A stretch of 64,000 nucleotides of DNA from Sinorhizobium sp. 6-70 (GTDB lineage Bacteria; Pseudomonadota; Alphaproteobacteria; Rhizobiales; Rhizobiaceae). The notes below the pieces were generated by a model. The model did no database searches and was not told the origin of the DNA. It saw nothing but the letters and a program-made list of their open reading frames with translations. Made by a program: the position numbers and the translations under genes. The number at the start of each line of letters is the position of its first letter. Position 1 is the stretch's first letter. Location of the stretch: the NCBI RefSeq assembly GCF_030124375.1, contig NZ_JASKLS010000015.1, positions 50,483 to 114,482 of the forward strand. Direction: 5' to 3'. This document shows, piece after piece, positions 1-8,550 of this stretch.

Positions 1-2
1 CC

Positions 3-626
3 GTCATGGGATCGCGCAGCACGTCCTTGCGCGGGGCGTTCGGTGGCAATGGCGGCCGGTTCCTGACGGCCACGGACCGGCTTGCGCTCTGTGCCGAAAC
101 AAGCGGTCATCGGCCGCGCGCCGGCATTTCAGTCGTGGATCCGGCATTCGCTCTCGCCGACCACCTACCGACTTCCGATGACGGATCCTTGATTATCCGT
201 GCCTTGCCGGCCGGTGAGCACGATCTCTTCGGAAACGACGCGGAGCGTTTCTGGACCCAGATCTGGCAGATCTCTTCGAAGAGTGACCGGACCGGCTATC
301 GCCTCTCTGGCGAACCGGTCAAACCGACGACACCCGTCGAGATGCGCTCGCATGGCGTGGTTCCAGGCGTGATCCAGGTCCCGCCGAGTGGTGAGCCGAT
401 CGTCCAGATGAGCGATGCGAACACGGCAGGAGGGTATCCGAAGATCGCCGGCGTGATTGATGCTGATCTGTGGCGGCTCGGTCAGGCCCGCATCGGCAGT
501 CGTGTGAGGTTTGTCCGGGCGACACATCGAGAGGCGCTCGACGTCGAAAAGGCCATGACGCTCTTCCTCGACGATGTTCGTGTCACCTGCGGAATGGTCA
601 CCCGAGCGCTGAATACCATGGCGTGA
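3..626 (+). CDS. pxpC: 5-oxoprolinase subunit C (PxpC / KipA family), 5'-truncated by the window edge
   Basis: C-terminal ~207 residues of a biotin-dependent-carboxyltransferase-like (allophanate hydrolase subunit 2, KipA) protein; the beginning lies before the window. The family signature is visible near the C-terminus: SHGVVPGVIQVPPSGEPI, then DANTAGGYPKIAGVI and LGQARIGSRVRF. PxpC works with PxpA and PxpB in ATP-dependent opening of 5-oxoproline (pyroglutamate) to glutamate. pxpA follows 20 bp downstream on the same strand, which is the usual clustering and supports the assignment; pxpB is presumably just outside the window. The family was formerly annotated as urea amidolyase-related, but no urea carboxylase gene is seen here. 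Confidence 0.88.
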   Translation, partial: VMGSRSTSLRGAFGGNGGRFLTATDRLALCAETSGHRPRAGISVVDPAFALADHLPTSDDGSLIIRALPAGEHDLFGNDAERFWTQIWQISSKSDRTGYRLSGEPVKPTTPVEMRSHGVVPGVIQVPPSGEPIVQMSDANTAGGYPKIAGVIDADLWRLGQARIGSRVRFVRATHREALDVEKAMTLFLDDVRVTCGMVTRALNTMA

Positions 627-646
627 GCCGGCGAAAGGAGCAATCA

Positions 647-1414
647 GTGAAGATCGATCTGAATTCCGACATGGGTGAAGGCTTCGGACCCTACCGGCTT
701 TGCGACGACGAAGCGATGATGACGGTCGTTTCGTCGGCCAACATCGCTTGTGGCTTCCATGGCGGCGATCCGGACACGATGGCGCGCATGGTGCGCCTTG
801 CGAAGGCGAACGGTGTGGGCATCGGCGCGCATCCCGGCTTGCCGGATCGAGCGGGCTTCGGCCGTCGCGAATTGCCATTCCAGGCGGATGAACTGCGCCA
901 GCAGATGCTCTACCAGCTCGGCGCCTTGATCGCGATCGCACGCAGCGAGGGGCAACGCGTGTCGCACTTCAGCTTTCACGCCGCAATGGGCAACATGGTC
1001 GGTCGCGACCCCAAGCTGGCGGATCTCATGATGGATGCGATCCGCGCAGTGGATAGCGACCTTATTGTCTTTGCCATGCCCGGCAGCGAAATCGAGGCGG
1101 CCGCGAAGCGGGCCCGATTGAAGACGCTCGCGCTTTTCCTTGCCGACCGCGCCTATGACGCGGGTGGCCGGCTCGTCCCGCGCGGCGAGCCCGGTGCCCT
1201 GGTCAAGGAAGAAAGTGCCGTTCGCGCAAGGGTGCGCCAGCTTCTGGTCGACGGTACCGTCAAGACCATCGACGGTGCCACGGTCGCCGTTCCAGCCCGA
1301 TCGATCCTTGTGCACAGCGACACACCCGGAGCCCTTGAACTTGCCAGAATCGTCCGGAGCGAAATCGAAGCCGCCGGCGGTGTGCTTGCTCCGGCCTCCG
1401 AGGTCGCCTGGTAG
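647..1414 (+). CDS. pxpA: 5-oxoprolinase subunit A (LamB/YcsF family)
   Basis: 255 aa, the normal length for PxpA. The N-terminus reads VKIDLNSDMGEGFG and is followed by ANIACGFHGGDP (residues 31-42) and GIGAHPGLPD, the conserved blocks of the LamB/YcsF family. The start is taken as GTG at 647 because an AGGAG box lies 6 bp before it and homology begins exactly there; upstream in-frame codons overlap pxpC and carry no family sequence. It cooperates with PxpB/PxpC to hydrolyse 5-oxoproline to glutamate in the cytoplasm. Sits between pxpC and an aminotransferase that could use the glutamate produced (inference). Confidence 0.93.
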   Translation: MKIDLNSDMGEGFGPYRLCDDEAMMTVVSSANIACGFHGGDPDTMARMVRLAKANGVGIGAHPGLPDRAGFGRRELPFQADELRQQMLYQLGALIAIARSEGQRVSHFSFHAAMGNMVGRDPKLADLMMDAIRAVDSDLIVFAMPGSEIEAAAKRARLKTLALFLADRAYDAGGRLVPRGEPGALVKEESAVRARVRQLLVDGTVKTIDGATVAVPARSILVHSDTPGALELARIVRSEIEAAGGVLAPASEVAW

Positions 1415-1463
1415 CTCTACTCAGGCTCCAGCCAATTCCCTCCACCAATCGAAAGACAAGATC

Positions 1464-2666
1464 ATGCCTGCTACTGCCGACCGATTGAAGAACGTCGCGG
1501 TTTCCGCTTCCGCCGCGATGACCCAGCGCGCAAGGGAACTCGCTGCCCAAGGCGTGAAGGTCATAAGCCTTTCCTCGGGCGAGCCCGATTTTCCCACACC
1601 CGACCATGCGATCGAAGCGGCTCACGCGGCAGCCATTGCCGGTGACACGAAGTATCCGCCGATGGACGGGACTGCGGCGCTGAAAGCCGCGATCATCCGG
1701 AAGTTCAAGCGTGACAACAATCTCGACTATGAACCGAGCCAGATAGTCGTTTCCGGCGGCGGCAAGCAGGTGATCTTCAATGCGATCCTCGCCACTTGCA
1801 ACCCCGGCGATGAGGTGGTCATCCCGACTCCGTCCTGGGTGAGCTACGCCGATATCGTCAAGCTCGCCGGCGGAGTTCCGGTACCGGTTCCCTGCCCTGA
1901 ACAGGCGGGCTTCAAGTTGCGTGCCGAAGCTCTGGACGCAGCGATCACGCCGCGCACGAAGTGGCTCATCCTCAATTTTCCGAACAACCCGACAGGTGCA
2001 GCTTGCTCACGGGCCGAAATGGCCGCCATCGCGGAGGTGATGCTGCGCCATCCGCATGTCTGGATCCTGACCGACGACATCTATGAGCACCTTGTCTACG
2101 ACGACTTCGAGTTCTGCACCATCGCCGAGGTGGAGCCGCGGCTTTACGACCGTGTGTTGACCATGAACGGCGTCTCCAAGGCCTATGCGATGACAGGCTG
2201 GCGTCTCGGCTTCTGCGGCGGCCCTAAGGACCTCATCTCGGCGATCAGTAACGTCAACGGCCAGAACAGCGGCGGCACCTCCACGCTCACGCAGGCAGCC
2301 GCGGTCGCCGCACTCGACGGTCCTCAGAACCTTCTTCGTGAGCGGGCGGAAATCTACAAGGCCCGCCGGGATTTCGTTTTGGAGAAGCTTGCGGAGATCG
2401 AAGGCTTACGCTGTCACCGGCCGGAAGGCGCCTTTTACATCTTTCCGAACATCGCAGGGTTTATCGGCAAGACCACCAAGGGTGGCCGAAAGATCGAGAC
2501 CGACGTGGATTTCGTCACGGCATTAATCGACGAGCATCACGTGGCAACCGTTCAGGGCGCGGCCTACGGAATGAGCCCTTATTTCCGCATTTCCTATGCT
2601 ACGAGCATGGAGCAACTGGCCGAAGGTTGCACGCGCATCGCCCAGTTCTGTGCCGAGATGAGGTAG
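1464..2666 (+). CDS. PLP-dependent aminotransferase, class I/II (aspartate aminotransferase-like)
   Basis: 400 aa fold-type I aminotransferase. Visible: SSGEPDFPTPDH near residue 37, the cofactor region FPNNPTGA, the TDDIYEHLVYDD block, and the PLP-lysine motif GVSKAYAMTGWRLG around residue 238, with a C-terminal FRISYATS containing the substrate-carboxylate arginine. ATG at 1464 is chosen because AspB-like homology starts there; the ribosome site (GAAAGAC) is weak. It follows pxpA by 49 bp in the same direction, so it probably belongs to the 5-oxoproline/glutamate operon. Substrate is not determined by sequence; aspartate:2-oxoglutarate transamination is the family default. Confidence 0.85.
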   Translation: MPATADRLKNVAVSASAAMTQRARELAAQGVKVISLSSGEPDFPTPDHAIEAAHAAAIAGDTKYPPMDGTAALKAAIIRKFKRDNNLDYEPSQIVVSGGGKQVIFNAILATCNPGDEVVIPTPSWVSYADIVKLAGGVPVPVPCPEQAGFKLRAEALDAAITPRTKWLILNFPNNPTGAACSRAEMAAIAEVMLRHPHVWILTDDIYEHLVYDDFEFCTIAEVEPRLYDRVLTMNGVSKAYAMTGWRLGFCGGPKDLISAISNVNGQNSGGTSTLTQAAAVAALDGPQNLLRERAEIYKARRDFVLEKLAEIEGLRCHRPEGAFYIFPNIAGFIGKTTKGGRKIETDVDFVTALIDEHHVATVQGAAYGMSPYFRISYATSMEQLAEGCTRIAQFCAEMR

Positions 2667-2703
2667 CGGCGGGGTTCCAGCCGAACCGGCGCCCGAAGCT
2701 GGG

Positions 2704-3609
2704 CTATGGCTTGAGCCTGGCCGTCAGCTCGAGAAGAATTTCTTTGACAGCCGCCGCCGGCTCCGACAGCGCAGTGTGGTCGGAGACGCAAAGCGACAGC
2801 GTCTCCTCGATCCTCGGCGATACCACGCGGCATATCAGCGGCTCGCTCGACTCCTTGACGATACGGTCGGCGATCGCCTTGGGCATGATTGTCGCCCCCA
2901 ACCCTCCGCCGACGGCATGCGCGAGCGTTCGAACGATCTCCACCTCGCCGACGACCTTGAGATTGGTGCGCGTCCGGGTGAAGGCCGTGTCGACGGCACG
3001 GCGCACGAAGTTGTAGGCGGGCGGCAGCAGGAAAGGGATGCCGTCGAGTGCTGCGACCGGGACCGGCTTGTTATCGGCTTCGATCGCAAAGTCCCGATGA
3101 GCGACGAGAAAGAACTCTTCGCTGAGCAGCGGTTCAAAACGAACGCCTTTGATAGGCCCAGTTCCGTGGAGGAGTGCCATCTCCAGGCGGCCATTCATGA
3201 TCATCTGGCTATAGGTCTGACCGACACTTTCCGTCAGGTGGAGCAGTATGCCGGGATGACGCTTTCTGGTTTCGGCGAGAAGGTCGCCCGAAAGCGTCGC
3301 GGCGCTGCTGAATGGCACAAGGCCAACCGAGACACGGCCGGCCAGGGAGTTGCCCGCGGCTGCCGCGTCGGCCTGGGCCTGTTCCATCTGGCGCAGGATG
3401 ATCTGGGCGTGGCGGTACACCGCATGACCGGCATCGGTCATGCTCACCCCCTGTTGACTGCGGATCAGGAGCTTCTGTCCGAAATGATCTTCCAGCGCCG
3501 CAAGCTGCTGGCTGAGCGCCGGCTGGGCAACATGAAGGATGTCAGCGGCCCGTGTGATGCTGCCGCTGTCGACGATGACGATGAAGGATTTCAGGCGCCT
3601 GATGTCCAT
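2704..3609 (-). CDS. LysR-family transcriptional regulator
   Basis: 301 aa, full LysR length. The N-terminal winged helix is clear (MDIRRLKSFIVIVDSGSIT, then AADILHVAQPALSQQLAALE), followed by a periplasmic-binding-like effector domain with a GGLGATIMPKAIADRI block. The N-terminal sequence resembles the Nac/Cbl-like branch of LysR regulators (nitrogen or aromatic control), but the effector cannot be read from sequence. Convergent with the aminotransferase gene and divergent from the SDR gene at 3847; the 237-bp gap between the two starts is the likely site of action on the SDR-ABC transporter genes (inference). Confidence 0.9.
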   Translation of the reverse strand: MDIRRLKSFIVIVDSGSITRAADILHVAQPALSQQLAALEDHFGQKLLIRSQQGVSMTDAGHAVYRHAQIILRQMEQAQADAAAAGNSLAGRVSVGLVPFSSAATLSGDLLAETRKRHPGILLHLTESVGQTYSQMIMNGRLEMALLHGTGPIKGVRFEPLLSEEFFLVAHRDFAIEADNKPVPVAALDGIPFLLPPAYNFVRRAVDTAFTRTRTNLKVVGEVEIVRTLAHAVGGGLGATIMPKAIADRIVKESSEPLICRVVSPRIEETLSLCVSDHTALSEPAAAVKEILLELTARLKP

Positions 3610-3846
3610 GGCCCGTGCGGATCATTTGTAAGTCTTTTTAGCATGTTACAAGTTGGATGTCGTTTTGCAACCGCGCGCCGGCGGTTTGCCGCCGTGATAG
3701 CTGTGGCGGCTTTGCTCGAACGTCGCCAGCCTCCGTCGGACAGGGGCCTGCCAGGCTCCATAAGGCTTGCTTATTGCTCCAGAGATAATCGGTCTTAGGC
3801 AAGGCCCCAAAGCTTCGCTAGGGTGATTGAAACAAAGGGGAGCGCG

Positions 3847-4629
3847 ATGCCGTTTTCAGATTACAAGACCGCTTTGGTCACAGGAGCATCCTCCGGTATC
3901 GGTGCTGCGGTAGTCGAGCGATTTTGCCGTGAAGGGCTCGAGGTCCATGCGGTCGCGCGCAGCGCAGAGGCGCTTCAACGGCTCGCCGAGCGCACCGGCT
4001 GTCTGCCGCATGCCATCGACGTAACCGACCGGCACGCGCTGTCGGCACTCGCCAACGAGGTCGAGTTCGACATCCTCGTCAACAATGCCGGCGTCGATCG
4101 CCCCAAGAAGTTTCTGGAGGCCGAGGACGGCGACATCGACCTGCTCGTGGACGTGAACCTCAGGGCCGTGCTGCATCTTTGCCGCATGGTCGTGCCCGGC
4201 ATGGTCAAGCGCGATCGCGGCCACGTCATCAATATCTCGTCGATTGCCGGCGCGTATAATTTCGGCGGAAACTCGACCTATCACGCTACGAAGGCCGGCG
4301 TCAGCATGCTGTCGAACCAGCTGCGCATCGATGCTTTCGGCAAGCGGGTAAGGGTGACGGAGATTTGCCCCGGCCGGGTCGCGACCGACATTTTCGCCCA
4401 TGTCCACGGTGACGACCCTTCTGTGAGGGAGCGCTTCATCGATGGCTTCGAACTGCCCCAGGCGTCCGACATTGCCGAGGCCATTGCCTTTGCCGTCGCT
4501 GCCCCCGTGGCGGTCAATATCGGCCATATGGAGATCACGCCGACGCTTCAGGTGATGGGCGGTCTGCAAACGGCCAAGCCGGAAGGGCCTGCTGTGGCGG
4601 CCAGTCGCGCGAAAGGGACGAAGCCGTGA
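3847..4629 (+). CDS. Short-chain dehydrogenase/reductase (SDR)
   Basis: 260 aa classical SDR. NAD(P) motif TGASSGIG at residues 12-19, LVNNAGVD in the middle, and the catalytic YHATK tetrad (Tyr-x3-Lys) after NISSIAG. ATG at 3847 is preceded by an AAAGGGGA ribosome site; an upstream in-frame ATG at 3823 lacks one. The stop overlaps the GTG of the following permease gene (GTGA), so it is translationally coupled to the ABC importer genes. Substrate unknown; coupling suggests it oxidises or reduces an imported amino-acid-like compound or its hydroxy/oxo derivative (inference). Confidence 0.85.
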   Translation: MPFSDYKTALVTGASSGIGAAVVERFCREGLEVHAVARSAEALQRLAERTGCLPHAIDVTDRHALSALANEVEFDILVNNAGVDRPKKFLEAEDGDIDLLVDVNLRAVLHLCRMVVPGMVKRDRGHVINISSIAGAYNFGGNSTYHATKAGVSMLSNQLRIDAFGKRVRVTEICPGRVATDIFAHVHGDDPSVRERFIDGFELPQASDIAEAIAFAVAAPVAVNIGHMEITPTLQVMGGLQTAKPEGPAVAASRAKGTKP

Positions 4630-5333
4630 ACGGATTTGACCTTTCCGCGATCCTCTCGAATCCGGAATTCGTTTCGATGCTCTTCCACGGCATCGAGGCG
4701 ACCTTCATCATCTATGTCGGCTCCTGGTCGCTGGCGATGTCGCTCGCGATCCTGCTGCTTGGCATCAGGTTCTCGCCGTTGCCCGTCGGAAACAGCCTGG
4801 TTGCGGCTTACGTTTCCTACCATCGCAATGTCCCAACGCTGGTCCAGCTGATGCTTTGGTACTTCGGTATATTCACGCTGATGCCGGATTGGCTGACCGG
4901 ATGGCTGGCGAGCCATAACGCCGAAGTGATCTTCGCAATCATTGGCCTTGGACTTTGCCAGGCCGCCTATTTCAGTGAGGATCTTCGCTCTGGTCTAAGA
5001 GCCGTCAGCCCCGGCCAGATGGAGGCCGCCAAGGCGCTCGGGCATGGCTATGTCTCCGCCATGCGTTTCGTGGTCATGCCGCAGGGTGTGCGCAACGCAC
5101 TGCCGCCGCTCGTCAATCACAGCGTTTCGCTTTTCAAGAACAGCAGCCTTGCGCTTGTCATAGGTGCGCCGGAGCTGACGCACGCGATCAAGGAGATCGA
5201 GAACCTGAGCTTCCGGACCTTCGAAATCTATCTGGTCGGGACGCTCATTTATCTCTTCATCTCACTCCTGATCATGGCGGGCGGCGCTTACCTGTCGATG
5301 CGGGCGAACCCGGCGGTAGGGGGGCACGCATGA
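4626..5333 (+). CDS. Polar amino-acid ABC transporter permease (HisM/GlnP type)
   Basis: 235 aa integral membrane protein starting with GTG that overlaps the SDR stop. Several hydrophobic spans and the cytoplasmic EAA loop (QMEAAKALGHGYVSAMRFVVMPQG) typical of the His/Glu/Gln/Arg/opine permease family. Forms a heterodimer with the permease encoded immediately downstream (ATGA overlap) in the inner membrane, energised by the ATPase at 6085 and fed by the binding protein at 6878. Transported substrate cannot be read from sequence; placement near the pxp genes makes 5-oxoproline or a related amino acid a reasonable guess only. Confidence 0.88.
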   Translation: MNGFDLSAILSNPEFVSMLFHGIEATFIIYVGSWSLAMSLAILLLGIRFSPLPVGNSLVAAYVSYHRNVPTLVQLMLWYFGIFTLMPDWLTGWLASHNAEVIFAIIGLGLCQAAYFSEDLRSGLRAVSPGQMEAAKALGHGYVSAMRFVVMPQGVRNALPPLVNHSVSLFKNSSLALVIGAPELTHAIKEIENLSFRTFEIYLVGTLIYLFISLLIMAGGAYLSMRANPAVGGHA

Positions 5334-6088
5334 TCACCGACCTTATCGCCATCATCCGCGATTACTGGCTGCTGCTTCTGATCGGCCAGTACCCGAATGG
5401 ACCGCTGGGCGGCCTTGCCAACACGCTCATCCTTTCAGCGCTGAGCATCGCGCTTGCATTCCCGGTCAGCATCCTGCTCGCGCTGGCACGACTTTCGAAA
5501 TGGACGCCGTTGCGCTGGCCGGTCACGATGCTCGTCTATGTGACGCGGGGCGTGCCGCTCTTGATGCTGATCCTGTGGTGCTACTTTGTCGTGCCGCTTG
5601 TGACGGGCACCGATGTTCCGAGCTTCGTGATCATGCTGACGACGCTCGTGGTCTATCAAGGCGCGTTCTTGAGCGAAGTCGTACGGGCGGGGATCGTCTC
5701 GCTCGGTCATGGCCAGATGGACGCAGCCCGGGCCCTTGGGCACAGCTATCTCGGCGCGATGCGTTTCGTCATCCTGCCGCAGGCGCTCTACAACATGATC
5801 CCGAGCATCCTCTCCACCTTCGTGTCGACGATCAAGGACACGACGCTTGGATACGTGATCAACGTGCCGGATCTGACCTTTGCCGCGAGCCAGGTGAACA
5901 ACCAGCTTCTGACCCAGCCGTTCCAGGTCTTCCTGATCCTCGCGCTTGTCTACTACGCGCTCTGCTGGAGCCTGACCCATGTTGCAAACCGCATCGAGCG
6001 GCGCATCGCACGCCGCCGGGCGGGTACCGTCAGTGCCACGATCTCGGAGACGGCGCAGGCAACCAAGATGATAACGGAGCAGCCATGA
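5330..6088 (+). CDS. Polar amino-acid ABC transporter permease, second subunit
   Basis: 252 aa membrane protein of the same His/Glu/Gln permease family. The N-terminal ANTLILSALSIALAFPVS span and the EAA loop (GQMDAARALGHSYLGAMRF) are clear. Starts in an ATGA overlap with the first permease and ends in an ATGA overlap with the ATPase, showing one translationally coupled operon. The C-terminal ~30 residues are basic and then polar, extending beyond the usual family end. Confidence 0.88.
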   Translation: MITDLIAIIRDYWLLLLIGQYPNGPLGGLANTLILSALSIALAFPVSILLALARLSKWTPLRWPVTMLVYVTRGVPLLMLILWCYFVVPLVTGTDVPSFVIMLTTLVVYQGAFLSEVVRAGIVSLGHGQMDAARALGHSYLGAMRFVILPQALYNMIPSILSTFVSTIKDTTLGYVINVPDLTFAASQVNNQLLTQPFQVFLILALVYYALCWSLTHVANRIERRIARRRAGTVSATISETAQATKMITEQP

Positions 6089-6852
6089 GCACATCAGCCA
6101 ACGAGCCGCGGGATCCGCAGGCCATTCGAATCTCCAATGTCTGCAAGAGCTATGGCCAGTACAAGGTTCTGAAGGACATCAGTGCCGAAGTGTCCCGTGG
6201 CGAAGTCGTCGTCATCTGCGGTCCGTCCGGCTCGGGAAAGTCGACCCTGATCCGGACCGTGAACCGTCTCGAGGAGATCAACAGCGGCTCGATCAGCTTC
6301 AACGGCCACGACATTCATGCCCCGATGCGCACGAAGGAGCTCAACCTCCTGCGCAGCCGGATCGGCTTCGTGTTTCAGAATTTCAATCTGTTCCCGCACC
6401 TCTCCGTGCTCGACAACATTGCGATGTCGCCCATTCGCGTGAAGGGTGTGCCGGCGGCAGAAGCCCGCGCCAAGGCCGTCAAGCTCCTCGAGCGGGTCGG
6501 TCTCGCCGACAAGCAGAACGCCTATCCGGGGCAACTGTCGGGCGGTCAGCAGCAGCGCGTGGCAATTGCCCGGGCGCTGGCCATGGAACCTCCGGTCATG
6601 CTGTTCGACGAGCCAACGAGTGCTCTCGACCCGGAAATGGTCGGCGAGGTGCTGAGCGTGATGAAGAGCCTGGCGTCCGAGGGCATGACGATGCTCTGCG
6701 TCACCCACGAAATGGGCTTTGCCCGCGATGTTGCGGATCGCATCTGGTTCATCGATGCAGGCCAGATCCTGGAAACCGCAACTCCGGACGAGTTCTTCAA
6801 GAATCCGCAGCATCCGCGTGCGCAGCGTTTCCTCGCGGACTTGCGGCACTAA
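6085..6852 (+). CDS. Polar amino-acid ABC transporter ATP-binding protein (GlnQ/HisP type)
   Basis: 255 aa nucleotide-binding subunit. Walker A GPSGSGKST, Q-loop FVFQNFNLFPHLSV, ABC signature LSGGQQQRVAIARALAM and Walker B VMLFDEPTSALD followed by the H-loop CVTHEMGFA. ATG at 6085 is chosen because GGAGC lies just upstream and it overlaps the permease stop (ATGA). Energises the two permeases encoded upstream. Confidence 0.93.
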   Translation: MSTSANEPRDPQAIRISNVCKSYGQYKVLKDISAEVSRGEVVVICGPSGSGKSTLIRTVNRLEEINSGSISFNGHDIHAPMRTKELNLLRSRIGFVFQNFNLFPHLSVLDNIAMSPIRVKGVPAAEARAKAVKLLERVGLADKQNAYPGQLSGGQQQRVAIARALAMEPPVMLFDEPTSALDPEMVGEVLSVMKSLASEGMTMLCVTHEMGFARDVADRIWFIDAGQILETATPDEFFKNPQHPRAQRFLADLRH

Positions 6853-6877
6853 TCAAATCAACAAAGGAGAACAGCAA

Positions 6878-7714
6878 ATGAAATGGAAATGCATCACGCT
6901 TGGCGTTGTCCTTGCCGGCGCGAGCGCCGTAGCGCCCGCAAAGGCTGATCAGCTGGACAACATCATGTCATCCAAGACTCTTCGGTGTGCCACGTTCGCG
7001 GACGTTCCACCGTTTGCCGCTCCCGATCCGGCCACACGCGAAATGGTCGGCTTCGACGTCGATCTCTGCAAGGCGATCGCCGGGGCGATGGGTGTGACGG
7101 CGGAGGTCAAACCGGTGTCGGTCGAGGCTCGCGTACCGGAGGTCAAGCTAGGTCGGGTCGACATTACCGTCGCCAACCTTGCCTATACCCTCGGGCGCGC
7201 CGAGCAGATCGACTTCAGCGATCCGTACTACCTGGCCAAGGAAATGCTGATCGTGCCGGCTGCCGACGAGGGCAAGACCAAGGCCGATTTCGTCGGCGTG
7301 AGGATCGCCTCGGCAAAGGGTTCGACGTCCGAGCTTTCGATCAAGCTCAACAAGTCCGAGCCGCTGACGTTCCAGGACACCGCCTCGGCCTATCTCGCGG
7401 TCCAGCAGGGCAAGGCTCGCGGAATGGTGGCCAACACCATGACGACAACGAAACTCGTCAACGAATCGAAGACCCGCGGCAAGGAGATGCGGATGATCGA
7501 GGAACCGATGCTGTTCCAGCCGATCGGCATCGGCATGCCCAAAGGTCAGCCCGCGCTCGTCGCCAAGGTCAACGTAGTCCTGCATAAGCTCGATGCCGAT
7601 GGCGAGATCAACAAGATCTGGGAAAAGTGGCTCGGCAAGGACACCGAGTACAAGATGACACGCACCGACAAGGTCGTTCCGCTCACCGAACTGAAGTTCG
7701 ATCCGATCCCCTGA
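6878..7714 (+). CDS. Periplasmic amino-acid-binding protein of the ABC importer (SBP family 3)
   Basis: 278 aa. A signal peptide is evident (MKWKCITLGVVLAGASAVAP, cleavage around AKA-DQ), then the family-3 solute-binding fold: LRCATFADVPPFA, GFDVDLCKAIAGAMGV, and VDITVANLAYTLGRAEQIDFSDPYY in separate blocks. A strong AAAGGAG ribosome site precedes ATG 6878. It follows the ATPase gene by 25 bp and completes the importer. Ligand is not determined; the conserved arginine/aspartate pocket pattern indicates an alpha-amino-acid-like ligand. Confidence 0.9.
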   Translation: MKWKCITLGVVLAGASAVAPAKADQLDNIMSSKTLRCATFADVPPFAAPDPATREMVGFDVDLCKAIAGAMGVTAEVKPVSVEARVPEVKLGRVDITVANLAYTLGRAEQIDFSDPYYLAKEMLIVPAADEGKTKADFVGVRIASAKGSTSELSIKLNKSEPLTFQDTASAYLAVQQGKARGMVANTMTTTKLVNESKTRGKEMRMIEEPMLFQPIGIGMPKGQPALVAKVNVVLHKLDADGEINKIWEKWLGKDTEYKMTRTDKVVPLTELKFDPIP

Positions 7715-7813
7715 TCGGACAGCGGTATCGCACTTAACCCCTGTCATTTTTGGAAACCGAGGGCGGTGGGACCACTGCCGCCATCGCATCGTCACGACCG
7801 TTTGAGGCCCCTT

Positions 7814-8488
7814 ATGACCCACATCAAGAACATTGCCGAACGCCCGTCCGCCGAAGACATCGAGGCGATCTCGAAATTCTCGCCGGCGACCATTCATGAA
7901 GCACAGGGGCGCCGCGGAGCGCTTTCGTCCCGTCTCAAGCCCGTCGACTATCGCATGAAGCTCTGCGGTCCGGCGTTTACCGTCAAATGCGCGCCACGCG
8001 ACAACATCATGCTTCAGCTCGCCATCAACTACGCTCAGCCAGGCGACATCATCGTCGTCTCTGCCGGCGAATATGAAGAGGCCGGCTCGTTCGGCGACGT
8101 GCTCGCCAACGCCTGCCTCGCCAAGGGTATCGGCGGCCTCGTAACCGACACCGGCGTTCGTGACACCCTCCAGCTCAGGGAACTTGGCTTCCCGGTATTT
8201 TCGTTGAGCGTCTGCATCAAGGGAACCGTCAAGGAAACTCTGGCCGCCGTCAACGATCCGATCATCGTCGGCGGCGAACTGATCAATCCCGGCGATGTCA
8301 TCGTTGGCGATGCGGACGGCCTGGTCGTTGTGCGCCGGAACGAGGTCAGGCAAGTCGCCAGGCTTTCGCAGGCCCGCGAAGATGCCGAGGCCGGCTACAT
8401 CGCTGCCTACAAACAGGGCAAATCCGTCGTCGAAGTCAGCAATCTTGAGCCGGTTCTCAAAGCGAAGGGCCTGATTGTAGATTTCTGA
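7814..8488 (+). CDS. RraA-family protein (HMG/CHA aldolase-like or demethylmenaquinone methyltransferase-like)
   Basis: 224 aa. Family features are the substrate/metal region GGLVTDTGVRD and the downstream GDADGLVVV block; members are class II pyruvate aldolases (4-hydroxy-4-methyl-2-oxoglutarate / 4-carboxy-4-hydroxy-2-oxoadipate) or RNase E regulators. The retained GVRD arginine-aspartate pair favours an aldolase or oxaloacetate-decarboxylase-type enzyme over the E. coli regulator. Lies 99 bp after the ABC binding-protein gene and 62 bp before the idnO-like SDR gene, so it probably takes part in the same sugar-acid catabolism. Exact substrate not readable. Confidence 0.78.
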   Translation: MTHIKNIAERPSAEDIEAISKFSPATIHEAQGRRGALSSRLKPVDYRMKLCGPAFTVKCAPRDNIMLQLAINYAQPGDIIVVSAGEYEEAGSFGDVLANACLAKGIGGLVTDTGVRDTLQLRELGFPVFSLSVCIKGTVKETLAAVNDPIIVGGELINPGDVIVGDADGLVVVRRNEVRQVARLSQAREDAEAGYIAAYKQGKSVVEVSNLEPVLKAKGLIVDF

Positions 8489-8550
8489 AACTGGCTCTTC
8501 CGAGCCGATGCGAGGGGCTCAGCAGACATCGTTTTTTGAAGGAAGCCACG

